From Nioella halotolerans (GTDB lineage Bacteria; Pseudomonadota; Alphaproteobacteria; Rhodobacterales; Rhodobacteraceae), in assembly GCA_003428585.1 (NCBI GenBank), contig QVQC01000026.1:1-64000 (forward strand): a stretch of 64,000 nucleotides of DNA, written 5' to 3'. The notes beneath the pieces are model-generated. The model worked only from the letters and a program-made list of their open reading frames with translations, was not told the origin of the DNA and did not search any database. Made by a program: the position numbers and the translations under genes. The first letter of the stretch is position 1. Every line of letters starts with the position of its first letter. This document shows positions 39,938-49,301 of the stretch, piece after piece.

Positions 39938-40459
39938 TTAAAGTCTGAGCGCACCGTAGTTGAGGTTGGTCCACATGCCCCACATGGCGGTCATGAAGAT
40001 CGCGATCACGCCGACGATCTGCACCAGCAGCCGGTGCATCCGCAAGCGCCCCGCGACATCTTCGAACCCGCTGTCGCGCAACAGCCGGGCGGTGCGGATA
40101 TTGAGCAGCGCCACGATCACCATCGGGGCGAGAAGGAGGAACACCGCTTGGCAGAACTCGATTCCATAGCCCCAGCCAAGGATCGCCAGCCCCGAGGCAA
40201 GGAAGGTGGCGAGTGCCACCATCGCGGTGCCCGAGATCTCGACCATCGCAAGGATGCGGTTCACGTTGACCTCCGCCAGCACCCGCATGTCGTGCAGCGA
40301 GCGTTCGTGCCCGCGCCGCGCCCGCGTGACCATGTCGAAAGGCACGCCGACGACCCAGTGACTGGCCGTCGACCACAAAGCGGCAAGCGCGATCCAGTAC
40401 CAAAGGTTGGAGAACGACCTGAAGTCGATCACCTCAGTTGCAAGTTCGAGAAAATCCAA
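39938..40459 (-). CDS. Small multi-pass membrane protein of unknown function
   Basis: The product is about 173 residues with four hydrophobic helices; key text is LELATEVIDFRSFSNLWYWIALAALW. I recall close relatives in Rhodobacteraceae starting near this D-F-L-E sequence, which would make the start the TTG at 40459; a GTG at 40477 is the alternative and an open frame continues to 40651, into the hemB promoter. No catalytic motif is seen. It ends 20 bases before mfd, so it may share its transcript. Confidence 0.65.
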   Translation of the reverse strand: MDFLELATEVIDFRSFSNLWYWIALAALWSTASHWVVGVPFDMVTRARRGHERSLHDMRVLAEVNVNRILAMVEISGTAMVALATFLASGLAILGWGYGIEFCQAVFLLLAPMVIVALLNIRTARLLRDSGFEDVAGRLRMHRLLVQIVGVIAIFMTAMWGMWTNLNYGALRL

Positions 40460-40586
40460 GGCAGCTCTACCGCTCACTTCACTGTTTCGGCGCACACTAG
40501 TCGCACGTCCAACGGGTTTCCAGCCCTTGAGAAACCGCCGGGAACATGTCAACCCCTTTGCAACACAGCCCAGTGGAGGACAGACC

Positions 40587-41585
40587 ATGCGCCGCAACCA
40601 GGCCCCCTTCCCCAAGACCCGGTTCCGCCGCGCACGCCGCAGTGCCAGCATGCGGGCGCTGGTGCGCGAAAACCGCGTGTCGGTCGAGGATCTGATCTGG
40701 CCGGTTTTCGTGCGCGAGGGTCACGGGATCGAGGAACCTGTCACCTCGATGCCCGGTGTCCACCGCTTTTCGGTCAACTGCCTCGTCAAGGCGGCGAAAG
40801 AAGCGCACCTGCTGGGCATCCCGGCGATCTGCATCTTTCCCTACACGGACCCGTCGCTGAAGACGGAAGCCTGCGAAATCGCCTGGGACCCGGACAACAT
40901 CGCCAACCGCGCGATCGCCGAGATCAAGGCCGCGGTGCCGGACCTCGCGGTGATGACGGACATTGCGCTCGATCCCTACAACGCCAACGGTCATGACGGG
41001 ATCGTCCGCGATGGCGAGATCATGAACGACGAAACCGTGGAGGCGCTGGTAAAGATGGCCTTGGCGCAGGCGCGTGCGGGGGCCGATATCCTTGGGCCGT
41101 CCGACATGATGGACGGGCGGATCGGTGCGATCCGCGACGCGCTGGAGGCAGAGGGGTTCGGCAATGTGGCGATCATGTCCTATGCCGCCAAGTTCGCCAG
41201 TGCCTTTTACGGGCCGTTCCGCGATGCGGTGGGCGCCTCGGGCGCGCTGAAAGGCGACAAGAAAACCTACCAGATAGACCCCGCGAACCGGCGCGAGGCG
41301 CTGCGCTGCGTCGAGCGTGACCTGACCGATGGCGCCGACATGGTGATGGTCAAGCCCGGCCTGCCCTATCTCGACCTCTGCCGCGAGGTCAAGGATGCCT
41401 TCGGGGCCCCGACTTTTGCCTACCAGGTGTCGGGCGAATACGCGATGGTCGAGGCCGCCGCCGCCAATGGCTGGATCGACGGCGACCGCGTGATGATGGA
41501 AAGCCTGATGAGCTTTCGCCGTGCCGGCTGCGACGGGGTGCTGACCTATTTCGCGCCCCGCGTGGCGCGGCTCCTGAACGGCTGA
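40587..41585 (+). CDS. hemB: Delta-aminolevulinic acid dehydratase (porphobilinogen synthase)
   Basis: The 332-residue enzyme joins two 5-aminolevulinate molecules in tetrapyrrole (heme, bacteriochlorophyll, B12) synthesis. Both active-site lysines are visible (SYAAKFASAFYGPFR and MVMVKPGLPYLD). The metal loop DIALDPYNANGHDG lacks the three zinc cysteines, so this is the Asp/Mg-type enzyme as in Pseudomonas and Bradyrhizobium. The start ATG at 40587 follows GTGGAGGA. It is transcribed alone, divergent from the membrane protein. Confidence 0.97.
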   Translation: MRRNQAPFPKTRFRRARRSASMRALVRENRVSVEDLIWPVFVREGHGIEEPVTSMPGVHRFSVNCLVKAAKEAHLLGIPAICIFPYTDPSLKTEACEIAWDPDNIANRAIAEIKAAVPDLAVMTDIALDPYNANGHDGIVRDGEIMNDETVEALVKMALAQARAGADILGPSDMMDGRIGAIRDALEAEGFGNVAIMSYAAKFASAFYGPFRDAVGASGALKGDKKTYQIDPANRREALRCVERDLTDGADMVMVKPGLPYLDLCREVKDAFGAPTFAYQVSGEYAMVEAAAANGWIDGDRVMMESLMSFRRAGCDGVLTYFAPRVARLLNG

Positions 41586-41697
41586 CGGCAAAGCATGACC
41601 TATGTGACGTTTCCACCCTCGGGAAAGACCGCGCATCGCCGCCGCGGCCTGTCCATAGCATCGCCGGGACGCGGCAGGCGCTTGCGCCGCAGCGGTC

Positions 41698-41856
41698 CTA
41701 CACAGGAATATCGTTGAACAGGTCTTCCTCGTCCTCGCTTTCGTCGGCGGGATCATGCCAGTGCTGGTCTTGTTGGGCGGCGTCATCGCGGGCAGCGGCC
41801 GGGTCGGGCGCCTTGCGAGTCTCCTCGTTCGTGTCGGGTGTCTTGCCGGTTGTCAT
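41698..41856 (-). CDS. Small acidic hypothetical protein (52 residues)
   Basis: A 52-residue frame starts at 41856 after AGAGGA and ends at TAG (41698). It is polar and acidic with no membrane segment or known domain; the sequence ends ESEDEEDLFNDIPV. It follows the DksA-like gene by 110 bases on the same strand. Function unknown; a real gene is likely but not certain because a longer frame also runs through this stretch. Confidence 0.5.
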   Translation of the reverse strand: MTTGKTPDTNEETRKAPDPAAARDDAAQQDQHWHDPADESEDEEDLFNDIPV

Positions 41857-41966
41857 CCTCTGGTCCTCCTCTGGCTGTGGGGCATATGCGGCGTGGGCTG
41901 CGGGCCGCCCGGGCATTGCGACCGAACCGGTCAGGCAGCCCCGCCCCCGGACCTTGTCGCAGACTA

Positions 41967-42284
41967 TCACATCGCGCAGTTGCGACAAAAGGGCGTGCAG
42001 GGCAGAACGTCCAGCCGATCCTCGGAGATCGGGTTGCCGCAGGTGACGCAGATCCCGTATTCGCCCGCATCCATCCTCTCGAGCGCCGCCTGGATCATGC
42101 GGATTTCCTTCTGGCTTGCCACGCCGACGCCTTCCAGCACCTCGTCGCCCTCGCGTTCCTGCGCCGACTCCTCCCAATCGGGGTTGTGGTGGCTTTCCAG
42201 CTCCTCCTCGATTTCGTGCAACTTGCCGTCGAGCGCCTTCAGCCGGCGCAACATGTTTTCGCGGCGTTTTTCGATGTCGATCAT
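41967..42284 (-). CDS. TraR/DksA-family C4 zinc-finger protein
   Basis: The 105-residue protein has an N-terminal coiled-coil-like segment (EKRRENMLRRLKALDGKLHEIEEELESHH) and a C-terminal zinc finger with CVTCGNPISEDRLDVLPC and CRNC. The acidic tip residues typical of DksA (DxxDxA) are not evident, so it may bind the RNA polymerase secondary channel but not act with ppGpp as DksA does. It is shorter than DksA (about 150). Confidence 0.88.
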   Translation of the reverse strand: MIDIEKRRENMLRRLKALDGKLHEIEEELESHHNPDWEESAQEREGDEVLEGVGVASQKEIRMIQAALERMDAGEYGICVTCGNPISEDRLDVLPCTPFCRNCAM

Positions 42285-42471
42285 CGCGGGCCTCCCTGCT
42301 CCTTGATCCGGTCACGGTATCTTAGCAGCCGCCCCGATGGCCCTGCCTTGACCGAGATCAACGGCCGGACCCGGCGTCGCGCCCGTCGCATCGGTGTTTT
42401 CGCACTTTTCAACAGGGGGTGGGCCAAGGCAGGATACCCGCGACGCGACAACAGGACAAAGGCCGCTGACC

Positions 42472-42903
42472 ATGGATGCAAGACCACTTTCCGACACCCA
42501 TTCCGTTGCCGGGCAACTTGAAGCCGAGGACATGGCGGTGCTGGCCGGCACCGGTGTGAGTCTGGTGATTTGCAACCGCCCCGATTCCGAGGTGCCGCCC
42601 AGCCATCAGGCTGCCACACTGCAAAAAGCGGCGGAAGCGGCGGGCCTCGGCTTCGTCTACAACCCGGTCAACGGCGCCGCGATGACGATGGACAATGTCG
42701 AGGAACAGGCCGAGGCGATCGACTCGACCGAGGGGGCGGTGGTGGCCTATTGCGCCTCGGGCATGCGGTCGGCGGTGATGTGGGCCTTTGCCATGGCCGG
42801 CCGCTTGCCCACCGAGGAGATCATCGGCGCCTGCGAGGATGCCGGCTACCAGATGGCGGGGATGCGCGCGCAGATCGACGCGCTTGCCGCGCAGGCGGGC
42901 TGA
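42472..42903 (+). CDS. Beta-lactamase hydrolase-like / phosphatase-type sulfur transferase (TIGR01244 family)
   Basis: The 143-residue protein has the DSP/rhodanese-like fold with VICNRPDSE near the N-terminus and the CX5R loop CASGMRSAV (about residues 91-98). The family name comes from its fusion to metallo-beta-lactamases, such as Blh, a sulfur dioxygenase/rhodanese-like protein in hydrogen sulfide detoxification. Here it is a free-standing domain. No partner gene adjoins; the next gene is a lipid A-type acyltransferase. Confidence 0.8.
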   Translation: MDARPLSDTHSVAGQLEAEDMAVLAGTGVSLVICNRPDSEVPPSHQAATLQKAAEAAGLGFVYNPVNGAAMTMDNVEEQAEAIDSTEGAVVAYCASGMRSAVMWAFAMAGRLPTEEIIGACEDAGYQMAGMRAQIDALAAQAG

Positions 42904-42991
42904 GACATCCGCGCGGCTTGAGCTTGGCGCCGCCCCTGTCTATGGATCCATGCCAATCCGCCCCGCCACAGAAAGAGACCGCGCAGCGCAG

Positions 42992-43933
42992 ATGGCCACC
43001 CAGAACAAGCAGAGCCGCAGCCTTGGCAATTGGCTGGTGGACCGGGTCGCGCGCGGGCTGATCGCGACGCTCTTGCGCCTGCCGCACCCGGCGCGGGTGG
43101 CCACGATGGGCTGGGTCGTGCGGCGGATCGTCGGCCCGCTCAGTGGCTATTCGCGCCGCGCCCGCGCCAACCTCGCCTATGTCTGGCCCGGGATGTCGAT
43201 GGCAGACCGCCGCCGGATCGCGCGCGCGGTCCTCGACAACGTGGGCCGCACGCTGATCGAGAACTACGCCACCGACGACCAACTCGCGCGCGCGACAGGC
43301 TGGCAGGTGCACGGGGCTGGGCTGACCGCCGCGCAAGACGCCCTGTCGCAAAACCGACCGATCCTCTTCGTGTCGGGCCATTTCGGCAATTACCAAGCGG
43401 CCCGCGCGGCGATGAACGTGCGCGGCTTTTCACTTGGCGGGCTCTACCGCCCGCTCGATAACGCGTATTTCAATGAACACTACGTGCTCACGGTCGAGGC
43501 GGTGGGCGGGCCGGCCTTCGCGCGCGGGCGCCGCGGACTGGCCAGCTTCATGCGCTACGTCAAGGGCGGCGGCCATGGCGCCCTGCTGATCGACCAGTAT
43601 TACGGCGACGGGGCCGTGGTCGACTTTCTCGGCAAGCCGGCGCCCACGGCGATCTCGGTCGGGGAAATCGCGTTGAAATACAACGCCCTCGTCATTCCGA
43701 TCTATGCAAGGCGGCTGGAAAACGGGCTCGATTTCGACGTGTTGCTGGAAGAGCCGGTGCCCCATACCGACCCGGTGACGATGACGCAGGCGTTGATGGA
43801 CAGCCTTTCGGCGCAGGTGCGCGCGCGCCCCGGCCAATGGTTCTGGGTGCATCGCCGCTGGAAGCCGGAGCGTCAGGCCGCCCGCCGGGACGCGCAGCAA
43901 GCCGCACGCGCCGACGGTCGAGATGGGCGTTGA
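42992..43933 (+). CDS. LpxL/HtrB-type lysophospholipid or lipid A acyltransferase
   Basis: From the ATG at 42992 (with AAAGAGA upstream) the product is 313 residues; an ATG at 42950 adds 14 residues without a ribosome site. The family motif HFGNYQAA (H-x4-[DN/E]-type) and the later FARGRRGLASFMRYVKGGGHGALLIDQY region match the LpxL/LpxM acyltransferases that add secondary acyl chains to Kdo2-lipid A or related lipids at the inner membrane. The exact acceptor is uncertain. Confidence 0.85.
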   Translation: MATQNKQSRSLGNWLVDRVARGLIATLLRLPHPARVATMGWVVRRIVGPLSGYSRRARANLAYVWPGMSMADRRRIARAVLDNVGRTLIENYATDDQLARATGWQVHGAGLTAAQDALSQNRPILFVSGHFGNYQAARAAMNVRGFSLGGLYRPLDNAYFNEHYVLTVEAVGGPAFARGRRGLASFMRYVKGGGHGALLIDQYYGDGAVVDFLGKPAPTAISVGEIALKYNALVIPIYARRLENGLDFDVLLEEPVPHTDPVTMTQALMDSLSAQVRARPGQWFWVHRRWKPERQAARRDAQQAARADGRDGR

Positions 43934-44053
43934 TCGGCGAAAACCCGCGATTTAGAGCGCAAGAGGCGTGACAGAAAGCGAAAAGGCGCGTATTTTGCGT
44001 CGCAAGGGCAGTGATAGCCCAACATCCTGAGGACAGAACAGGCGGTACATTCA

Positions 44054-44611
44054 ATGAGCACCCTCAACAGGCGAACCCTGATCATGGGCGCGGTCAGCGT
44101 TCCCCTTCTCTCGGCTTGCGGCAACGGTCTGGGCAGCAACGCGTCCGAACGGATCGACGAGCGCGTCGATAGCGCGATCGACTTCATGCACGAGAACATC
44201 CCCGGCACCCGGACGCTGATGCAGAACGCGGAGGGCGTTCTGGTCATGCCGCTGATTACGCAGGCGGGGTTCGGCATCGGCGCCGGCTACGGGCGCGGGG
44301 CGCTGCGCATCAATGGCGCGACGGTCGATTACTATTCCTCGGCAGCCGCATCCTTCGGTTTGCAGATCGGGGCGCAGCAATATGCCCATGCCCTGTTTTT
44401 CATGACCCCCGAGGCGCTGCGCGATTTCCGCTTCTCTTCCGGCTGGTCGGTGGGCGGCGATGTGCGCTATGCCGTCTCAAACCAGGGCGGGCGCATCGGG
44501 ACCGATACCAACGTGCTGCTCAGCCCGGTGATCGCCGTGGTCTTCGGGCAGGCGGGCCTGATCGCTGGCGCCACGCTGGAAGGCCAGCGCTACACGCGTA
44601 TCCTGCCCTGA
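44054..44611 (+). CDS. SYLF/YSC84-domain lipoprotein
   Basis: The 185-residue product starts with an Arg-rich N-terminus and a lipobox LLSAC (MSTLNRRTLIMGAVSVPLLSAC), so it is probably lipid-anchored. The rest matches the YSC84/SYLF lipid-binding domain (EGVLVMPLITQAGFGIGAGYGRGAL; IAVVFGQAGLIAGATLEG). Family members bind phospholipids; their bacterial role is unclear. It stands alone. Confidence 0.83.
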   Translation: MSTLNRRTLIMGAVSVPLLSACGNGLGSNASERIDERVDSAIDFMHENIPGTRTLMQNAEGVLVMPLITQAGFGIGAGYGRGALRINGATVDYYSSAAASFGLQIGAQQYAHALFFMTPEALRDFRFSSGWSVGGDVRYAVSNQGGRIGTDTNVLLSPVIAVVFGQAGLIAGATLEGQRYTRILP

Positions 44612-44725
44612 CGGAAACACAGTTGTGACGCGCGGAGGGGCGATGCGGCCGCCCCTCGCCTTTCCCTGCACGGGCCGGGGCGATAGGCTGCGCGCGACCC
44701 CTGCCGATTGCCCGAGAGTTACCCG

Positions 44726-47188
44726 ATGGCCTCTTTCCTGCGCTGGATGATCCGGATCGTGACCGCCGCCCTTGTGCTGCTGGTGCTTGGGCTGGTCACG
44801 GGCTGGTGGGTCTTTTCCAGGTCGATCCCCGATTACGGCGCCGATTGGCAGGTGCCGGGCCTCGGTGAGCGGGTGGATATCGTGCGGTCCAACGCCGCCG
44901 TGCCGCATATCTACGGCGAGAACGACGCCGATGTGTTCTACGGGCTCGGCTTTGCCCATGCGCAGGACCGGCTGTGGCAGATGCTGATGCTGCGGCGGAC
45001 CGCGCAGGGCCGGTTGTCGGAGCTTTTCGGCGAGCGAACGCTGCGCCTTGACGAGTTGATGCGGCGGCTCGACCTTTATGGTCACGCCCGCCGATCGGTG
45101 GGCGCCCAGGACGCCGAAACGCTGGAGATGCTGGAGGCCTACGCCGCCGGCGTGAACGCATGGCTGGAGTTGGTGGCCGAGGAGGCGCTTGGCCGTGGCG
45201 CGCCGGAATTGTTGCTGTTCCCACCCCGGATCGCCCCGTGGCGGCCCGCCGATTCCATCGCGGCCGTCAACATGATGGCGATGCAACTGGCCGGTCATCA
45301 CGAGACGGAGGTGTTGCGCGCGCGCGCCTCGCTGGCGCTGAACGACCCGGCGCGGCTGGCCGATATCCTGCCCGACCCGCCCGGTGACCCGGTTGCCGCC
45401 CTGCCCGATTATGCCGCGATGTTCCCGAACCTGCCGCGCTACGCCCAAGGTGAGACCGAGCCGCGCGATCCGCTCTTTCCCAATCCCGGCCCGGGCCTGT
45501 CGGGGGCGTCGAACGCTTGGGCGGCGGCGCCCGCCCGCTCGACCACGGGGGCCGCGCTTCTGGCCAATGATCCGCATCTGGGCCTGACGGCGCCGACGAT
45601 CTGGTATCTCGCCCGGCTCGAGCTTGCGACCGGCGGCGTGATCGGCGGCACCATCCCCGGCATGCCCGGCGTCCTGACCGGCCGCAACACCGGGATCGGC
45701 TGGGGCATCACCTCGTCCTACATGGACGATATCGACCTGCACGTCGAAGAGGTGAACCCGGACAACCCGGAAGAATACCGCACCCCGGACGGCTGGGCCG
45801 AATTCGAGACCCGCCGCTCGATCATCGAGGTGGCCGATAGCGAGCCGGTCACGATCACCCTGCGCTGGACGGAAAACGGCCCCGTCATCCCCGGGGATCA
45901 CTGGAATCTCGGCACCATCACCCCGCAGGGGCACGTCATGTCGATGTCATGGACGGCGCTGACCGATGAAAACACCTCGTTGCGCACATTGCTGGAAATC
46001 ATGCGCGCCGACACGGTGGAGGCGGCGATGGAGGCCGGGCGGCATTTCGTGGCCCCCTCGCAGGTGCTGACTGTCGCCTCGCGCGACCGGATCGGCATGC
46101 AGGTGATGGGCCACATGCCGTGGCGTCTCATCGAACACCAGAGCGAGGGGCGCATCCCCTCGCCCGGCTGGATCGAGGAAAACCGCTGGCAGGGGGTGAC
46201 CGCCTACTCGGCCAACCCGCGCTTCCTCGACCCCGAGGGCGGCATCCTCGGCAACACCAACAACAGGCTGATCGACCGCGACTACCCGCTACATGTCAGC
46301 CATTCGTGGGGCGATACGCAGCGCATCCGGCGCTGGCAGCACTTGATGCAGTCGCGGCAGGTCCATACTCGTGACAGTTTCATCGAGGCGCAACTCGATA
46401 CCGTGTCGCAATCGGCGCGCACGCTGTTGCCGCTGGTCGGGCGGGAGTTGTGGTTCACCGGCGAGGCCGCCGCCCCCGGCACGCCGGACGCGCGCCGGCG
46501 CGAGGCGCTGGATCTTCTGGCAGCGTGGAACGGCGAGATGAACGAACACCTGCCCGAACCGCTCATCTACACCGCGTGGATGCGGGCGCTGCAACAGCGG
46601 CTGATCCGCGACGATCTCGGCCCGCTTGCCAGCAGCTTCCAGCGGGTGGAGCCGATCTTCATCGAACGGGTTTTTCGCGACGTGGACGGGGCGTCGACGT
46701 GGTGCGACATAGGCCCTTCCTCCGTCATCGAAACCTGCACCGATATCGCCCAGCTTGCCCTCGACGATGCGTTGACCGATCTCGCGGAGCGCTATGGCAG
46801 CACCGTCTCCGCTTGGCGGTGGGGCGACGCGCACGAGGCGATCCATGAACACCAGGTGCTGGGTGGCACGCGGCTTTTCGGATGGGCGGTGAATATCCGG
46901 CAGTCGACCTCGGGCGGGGACAACACGCTGAACCGGGCCCGCACCGCGGCGCGTGGCGACAATCCCTATCGCAATGTTCACGGCGCGGGCTATCGCGGGG
47001 TCTATGATTTCGCCGATCCCGACAGTTCGGTCTTCGTCACCGCGACCGGACAGTCGGGCCATCCGCTCAGCCGCTATTACGACAACCTCGGCGCGCTCTG
47101 GCGGCGCGGCGAATACATCCCGATGTCGCTGGACCCGGACCTCGCTGCGGCGGGCAATATCGGCGTCACCATCCTGACGCCGCGCTAG
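44726..47188 (+). CDS. Penicillin acylase family Ntn-hydrolase
   Basis: From the ATG at 44726 it has 820 residues: an N-terminal membrane anchor or signal (residues about 9-31), an alpha chain, and a beta chain starting at the conserved nucleophile context GASNAW, with the serine at residue 262 (the family more often has Gly before Ser). The following NDPHLGLTAPTIWY is conserved in penicillin and acyl-homoserine-lactone acylases. These enzymes self-cleave and hydrolyse amide bonds in the periplasm. The substrate is uncertain: penicillin-type, AHL or other N-acyl compounds. A TTG 18 bases earlier is the alternative start. Confidence 0.88.
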   Translation: MASFLRWMIRIVTAALVLLVLGLVTGWWVFSRSIPDYGADWQVPGLGERVDIVRSNAAVPHIYGENDADVFYGLGFAHAQDRLWQMLMLRRTAQGRLSELFGERTLRLDELMRRLDLYGHARRSVGAQDAETLEMLEAYAAGVNAWLELVAEEALGRGAPELLLFPPRIAPWRPADSIAAVNMMAMQLAGHHETEVLRARASLALNDPARLADILPDPPGDPVAALPDYAAMFPNLPRYAQGETEPRDPLFPNPGPGLSGASNAWAAAPARSTTGAALLANDPHLGLTAPTIWYLARLELATGGVIGGTIPGMPGVLTGRNTGIGWGITSSYMDDIDLHVEEVNPDNPEEYRTPDGWAEFETRRSIIEVADSEPVTITLRWTENGPVIPGDHWNLGTITPQGHVMSMSWTALTDENTSLRTLLEIMRADTVEAAMEAGRHFVAPSQVLTVASRDRIGMQVMGHMPWRLIEHQSEGRIPSPGWIEENRWQGVTAYSANPRFLDPEGGILGNTNNRLIDRDYPLHVSHSWGDTQRIRRWQHLMQSRQVHTRDSFIEAQLDTVSQSARTLLPLVGRELWFTGEAAAPGTPDARRREALDLLAAWNGEMNEHLPEPLIYTAWMRALQQRLIRDDLGPLASSFQRVEPIFIERVFRDVDGASTWCDIGPSSVIETCTDIAQLALDDALTDLAERYGSTVSAWRWGDAHEAIHEHQVLGGTRLFGWAVNIRQSTSGGDNTLNRARTAARGDNPYRNVHGAGYRGVYDFADPDSSVFVTATGQSGHPLSRYYDNLGALWRRGEYIPMSLDPDLAAAGNIGVTILTPR

Positions 47189-47230
47189 GCCGGCTGCCAG
47201 AACGCCCGGCGATATCCGCAAGAGGCCCCG

Positions 47231-48400
47231 ATGCACACGCTTTCGCAATCCCCGACCGAGCCCGCCTTCGTGCAGGACCCCTATCCGTTCTATGCGCGCG
47301 CCCGCGCCGCCGGGCCGCTGATCCATTGGCAGGACTACGGCATGGTCTGCGCCACCACCCACGCGGCGGTGAACACGCTTCTGCGCGATCGCCGGTTCGG
47401 GCGCGAACAACCCGAGGAATTGCGCCGACCGATCCCCGACCACCTCTGCCCCTTCTACGCGGTCGAGGCGCATTCGATGCTGGAACTGGAACCGCCGCGC
47501 CATTCGCGGCTGCGGTCGCTGGTCCTGCGCGCCTTCACCTCGCGCCGGATCGCCGGGCTGAAGGACGGGATCGCGCGCCTCTGCAATGAGTTGATCGACC
47601 GTTTCCCCGAAGGCGATTTCGACCTGCTCGATGCCTATGCCCGCCCCCTGCCCGTCACCGTCATCGCGCGGCTTCTGGGCGTGCCCGAGGAGATGGGCGA
47701 CCGGCTGCTGACCTGGTCGAACGACATGGTGAAGATGTACCAGGCCGGGCGCAGCCGCGCCGACGAGGACGCGGCGGTTGCGGCGACGGAAAGCTTCGTC
47801 GCGTTCCTGCGCGACTACGTTGCGGCCCGCCGGGCAGATCCACGCGACGACCTGATCACCAGCCTGATCGCGGCGGAAGAGGATGGCGAGACGCTGACCA
47901 CCGACGAATTGATCACCACCTGCATCCTTTTGCTGAATGCCGGGCACGAGGCGACGGTGCACACGCTTGGCAACGGGGTGAAGGCGATGCTGGAACACGG
48001 GGTGCGGCCCGTGGGCGACCCTGCCCCGCTGGTCGAGGAAATCCTGCGTTTCGACCCGCCGCTGCACATGTTCACCCGCTACGCCTACGAAGAGGTGGAG
48101 CTTTTCGGCCACAGGTTCCAGCGCGGCGACGAGGTCGGGCTGCTGCTCGGATCGGTCGGGCGCGACGCGGCGGTCAACGATGCGCCGGACGCCTTCGACC
48201 CCGGCCGCGCGGCGGCGACGCACCTTGCCTTCGGGGCGGGGCTGCATTTCTGCGTGGGCGCGCCCTTGGCGCGGATGGAATTGCAGATCGCCCTGCCGAT
48301 CCTGTGGCAACGCTGCCCCGGTCTCCGGCTAAGCGTGGTGCCACGCTACGCCGATATCTATCATTTCCACGGGCTGGAGCGACTGATGGTGGCCCGCTGA
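47231..48400 (+). CDS. Cytochrome P450 (soluble, bacterial class I type)
   Basis: The 389-residue soluble P450 has the N-terminal DPYPFYARAR motif, I-helix AGHEATVH, EEILRFDPP (ExxR), and heme loop FGAGLHFCVGAPLARMELQ. This architecture fits CYP101/CYP107-like bacterial enzymes that use a ferredoxin. It follows the acylase by 42 bases, possibly co-transcribed. The axial cysteine and the Thr/Glu pair of the I-helix are intact apart from Ala in the A-G-H-E-A-T form. Substrate unknown. Confidence 0.93.
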   Translation: MHTLSQSPTEPAFVQDPYPFYARARAAGPLIHWQDYGMVCATTHAAVNTLLRDRRFGREQPEELRRPIPDHLCPFYAVEAHSMLELEPPRHSRLRSLVLRAFTSRRIAGLKDGIARLCNELIDRFPEGDFDLLDAYARPLPVTVIARLLGVPEEMGDRLLTWSNDMVKMYQAGRSRADEDAAVAATESFVAFLRDYVAARRADPRDDLITSLIAAEEDGETLTTDELITTCILLLNAGHEATVHTLGNGVKAMLEHGVRPVGDPAPLVEEILRFDPPLHMFTRYAYEEVELFGHRFQRGDEVGLLLGSVGRDAAVNDAPDAFDPGRAAATHLAFGAGLHFCVGAPLARMELQIALPILWQRCPGLRLSVVPRYADIYHFHGLERLMVAR

Positions 48401-48407
48401 GGCTGGA

Positions 48408-49160
48408 TCAGCCCAGAAGCACCTCTGAGATCAGCTTGACCGACACCGCGCCAAGCGCGATCTCGATCAACAGGAAAAAGACCCGTTCGGGCAATCGCAG
48501 GGCAATCTTCACCCCGCTCCACGCGCCGGCAAGCGCGCAGGGGATCAGCCACGCCGCCTGTCCGGCGCTGCCCGCGGTGATCTGGCCCGCCGCGATATAG
48601 GGCGGGAGTTTCAGCAGGTTGATAGCCGCGAAGACGATCGTCGTGGTGCCGAGATACGTCATCTTGTCGAGCTGCTGCGGCAACACGTAGGACTGGTAGG
48701 GTGGCCCGCCCGCATGGGAAATGTAGCTCGTCAGGCCCGAGAGCGCCCCCCAGATCAGCCCGCGCGGAAGATCGGCCGGCTTGGGTGGATCCTCGCGGCG
48801 CGAGAAACGCCGCCTCAGCGAATACACGAGGTAGGAGACCGCGATCGCGGCCACGAGCAGCCTGATCGCGTCGCCGGGCACTTGCGACACGGTGAGAAAC
48901 CCGACCCCGACCCCGCAGGCCCCGGCCGGGATCAGGATTGCAAGGTTGCGCGCGGAAAACGCCCGGCGGAAGAGCCAGACGGCATAGATGTCGGTTGTTA
49001 TGTAAAGCGGCAGCAGCAGACCGGCGGCAAGGCTCGGATCCATGAACAGCGACATCAAGGGCACCGAGAGCATGGCGATCATCGGCACGCCACCCTTGGA
49101 CAGGCCCATGAGATAGGCGGCCAGCCCCGCGACGATCCAGAATTGCGTTGCCTCGGCCAT
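48408..49160 (-). CDS. TauE/SafE-family membrane transporter
   Basis: The start at 49160 (MAEATQFWIVAGLAAYLMGLSKGG) gives a 250-residue protein of about eight hydrophobic helices, with the duplicated family pattern G.SKGG....P and SGLTSYISHAGGPP. TauE/SafE proteins export sulfite or sulfoacetate, or transport other small anions. It lies 141 bases downstream of arsJ on the same strand, so co-transcription is possible but not established. It converges with the P450 gene with only 7 bases between stops. Confidence 0.88.
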   Translation of the reverse strand: MAEATQFWIVAGLAAYLMGLSKGGVPMIAMLSVPLMSLFMDPSLAAGLLLPLYITTDIYAVWLFRRAFSARNLAILIPAGACGVGVGFLTVSQVPGDAIRLLVAAIAVSYLVYSLRRRFSRREDPPKPADLPRGLIWGALSGLTSYISHAGGPPYQSYVLPQQLDKMTYLGTTTIVFAAINLLKLPPYIAAGQITAGSAGQAAWLIPCALAGAWSGVKIALRLPERVFFLLIEIALGAVSVKLISEVLLG

Positions 49161-49301
49161 GGCCGGTTTCCCCGTCTGTGCGTGACCCGGGGGTACGGGG
49201 GGCGCCCGGCCGGTGCAAGGGGTTTGGCCGGGCCGCACAGGGCGGGCGGCGACAGCCGACGGGGCGCCCCCGTGGGTATCTTGACCGAGTTGGAGGGGCG
49301 A

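Noticed and set aside
39918..40403. Extending mfd to a start at 40403
   Set aside because: The added residues run antisense to nothing useful and overlap the 39938-40459 membrane protein; the start at 39917 gives the family length and N-terminus.
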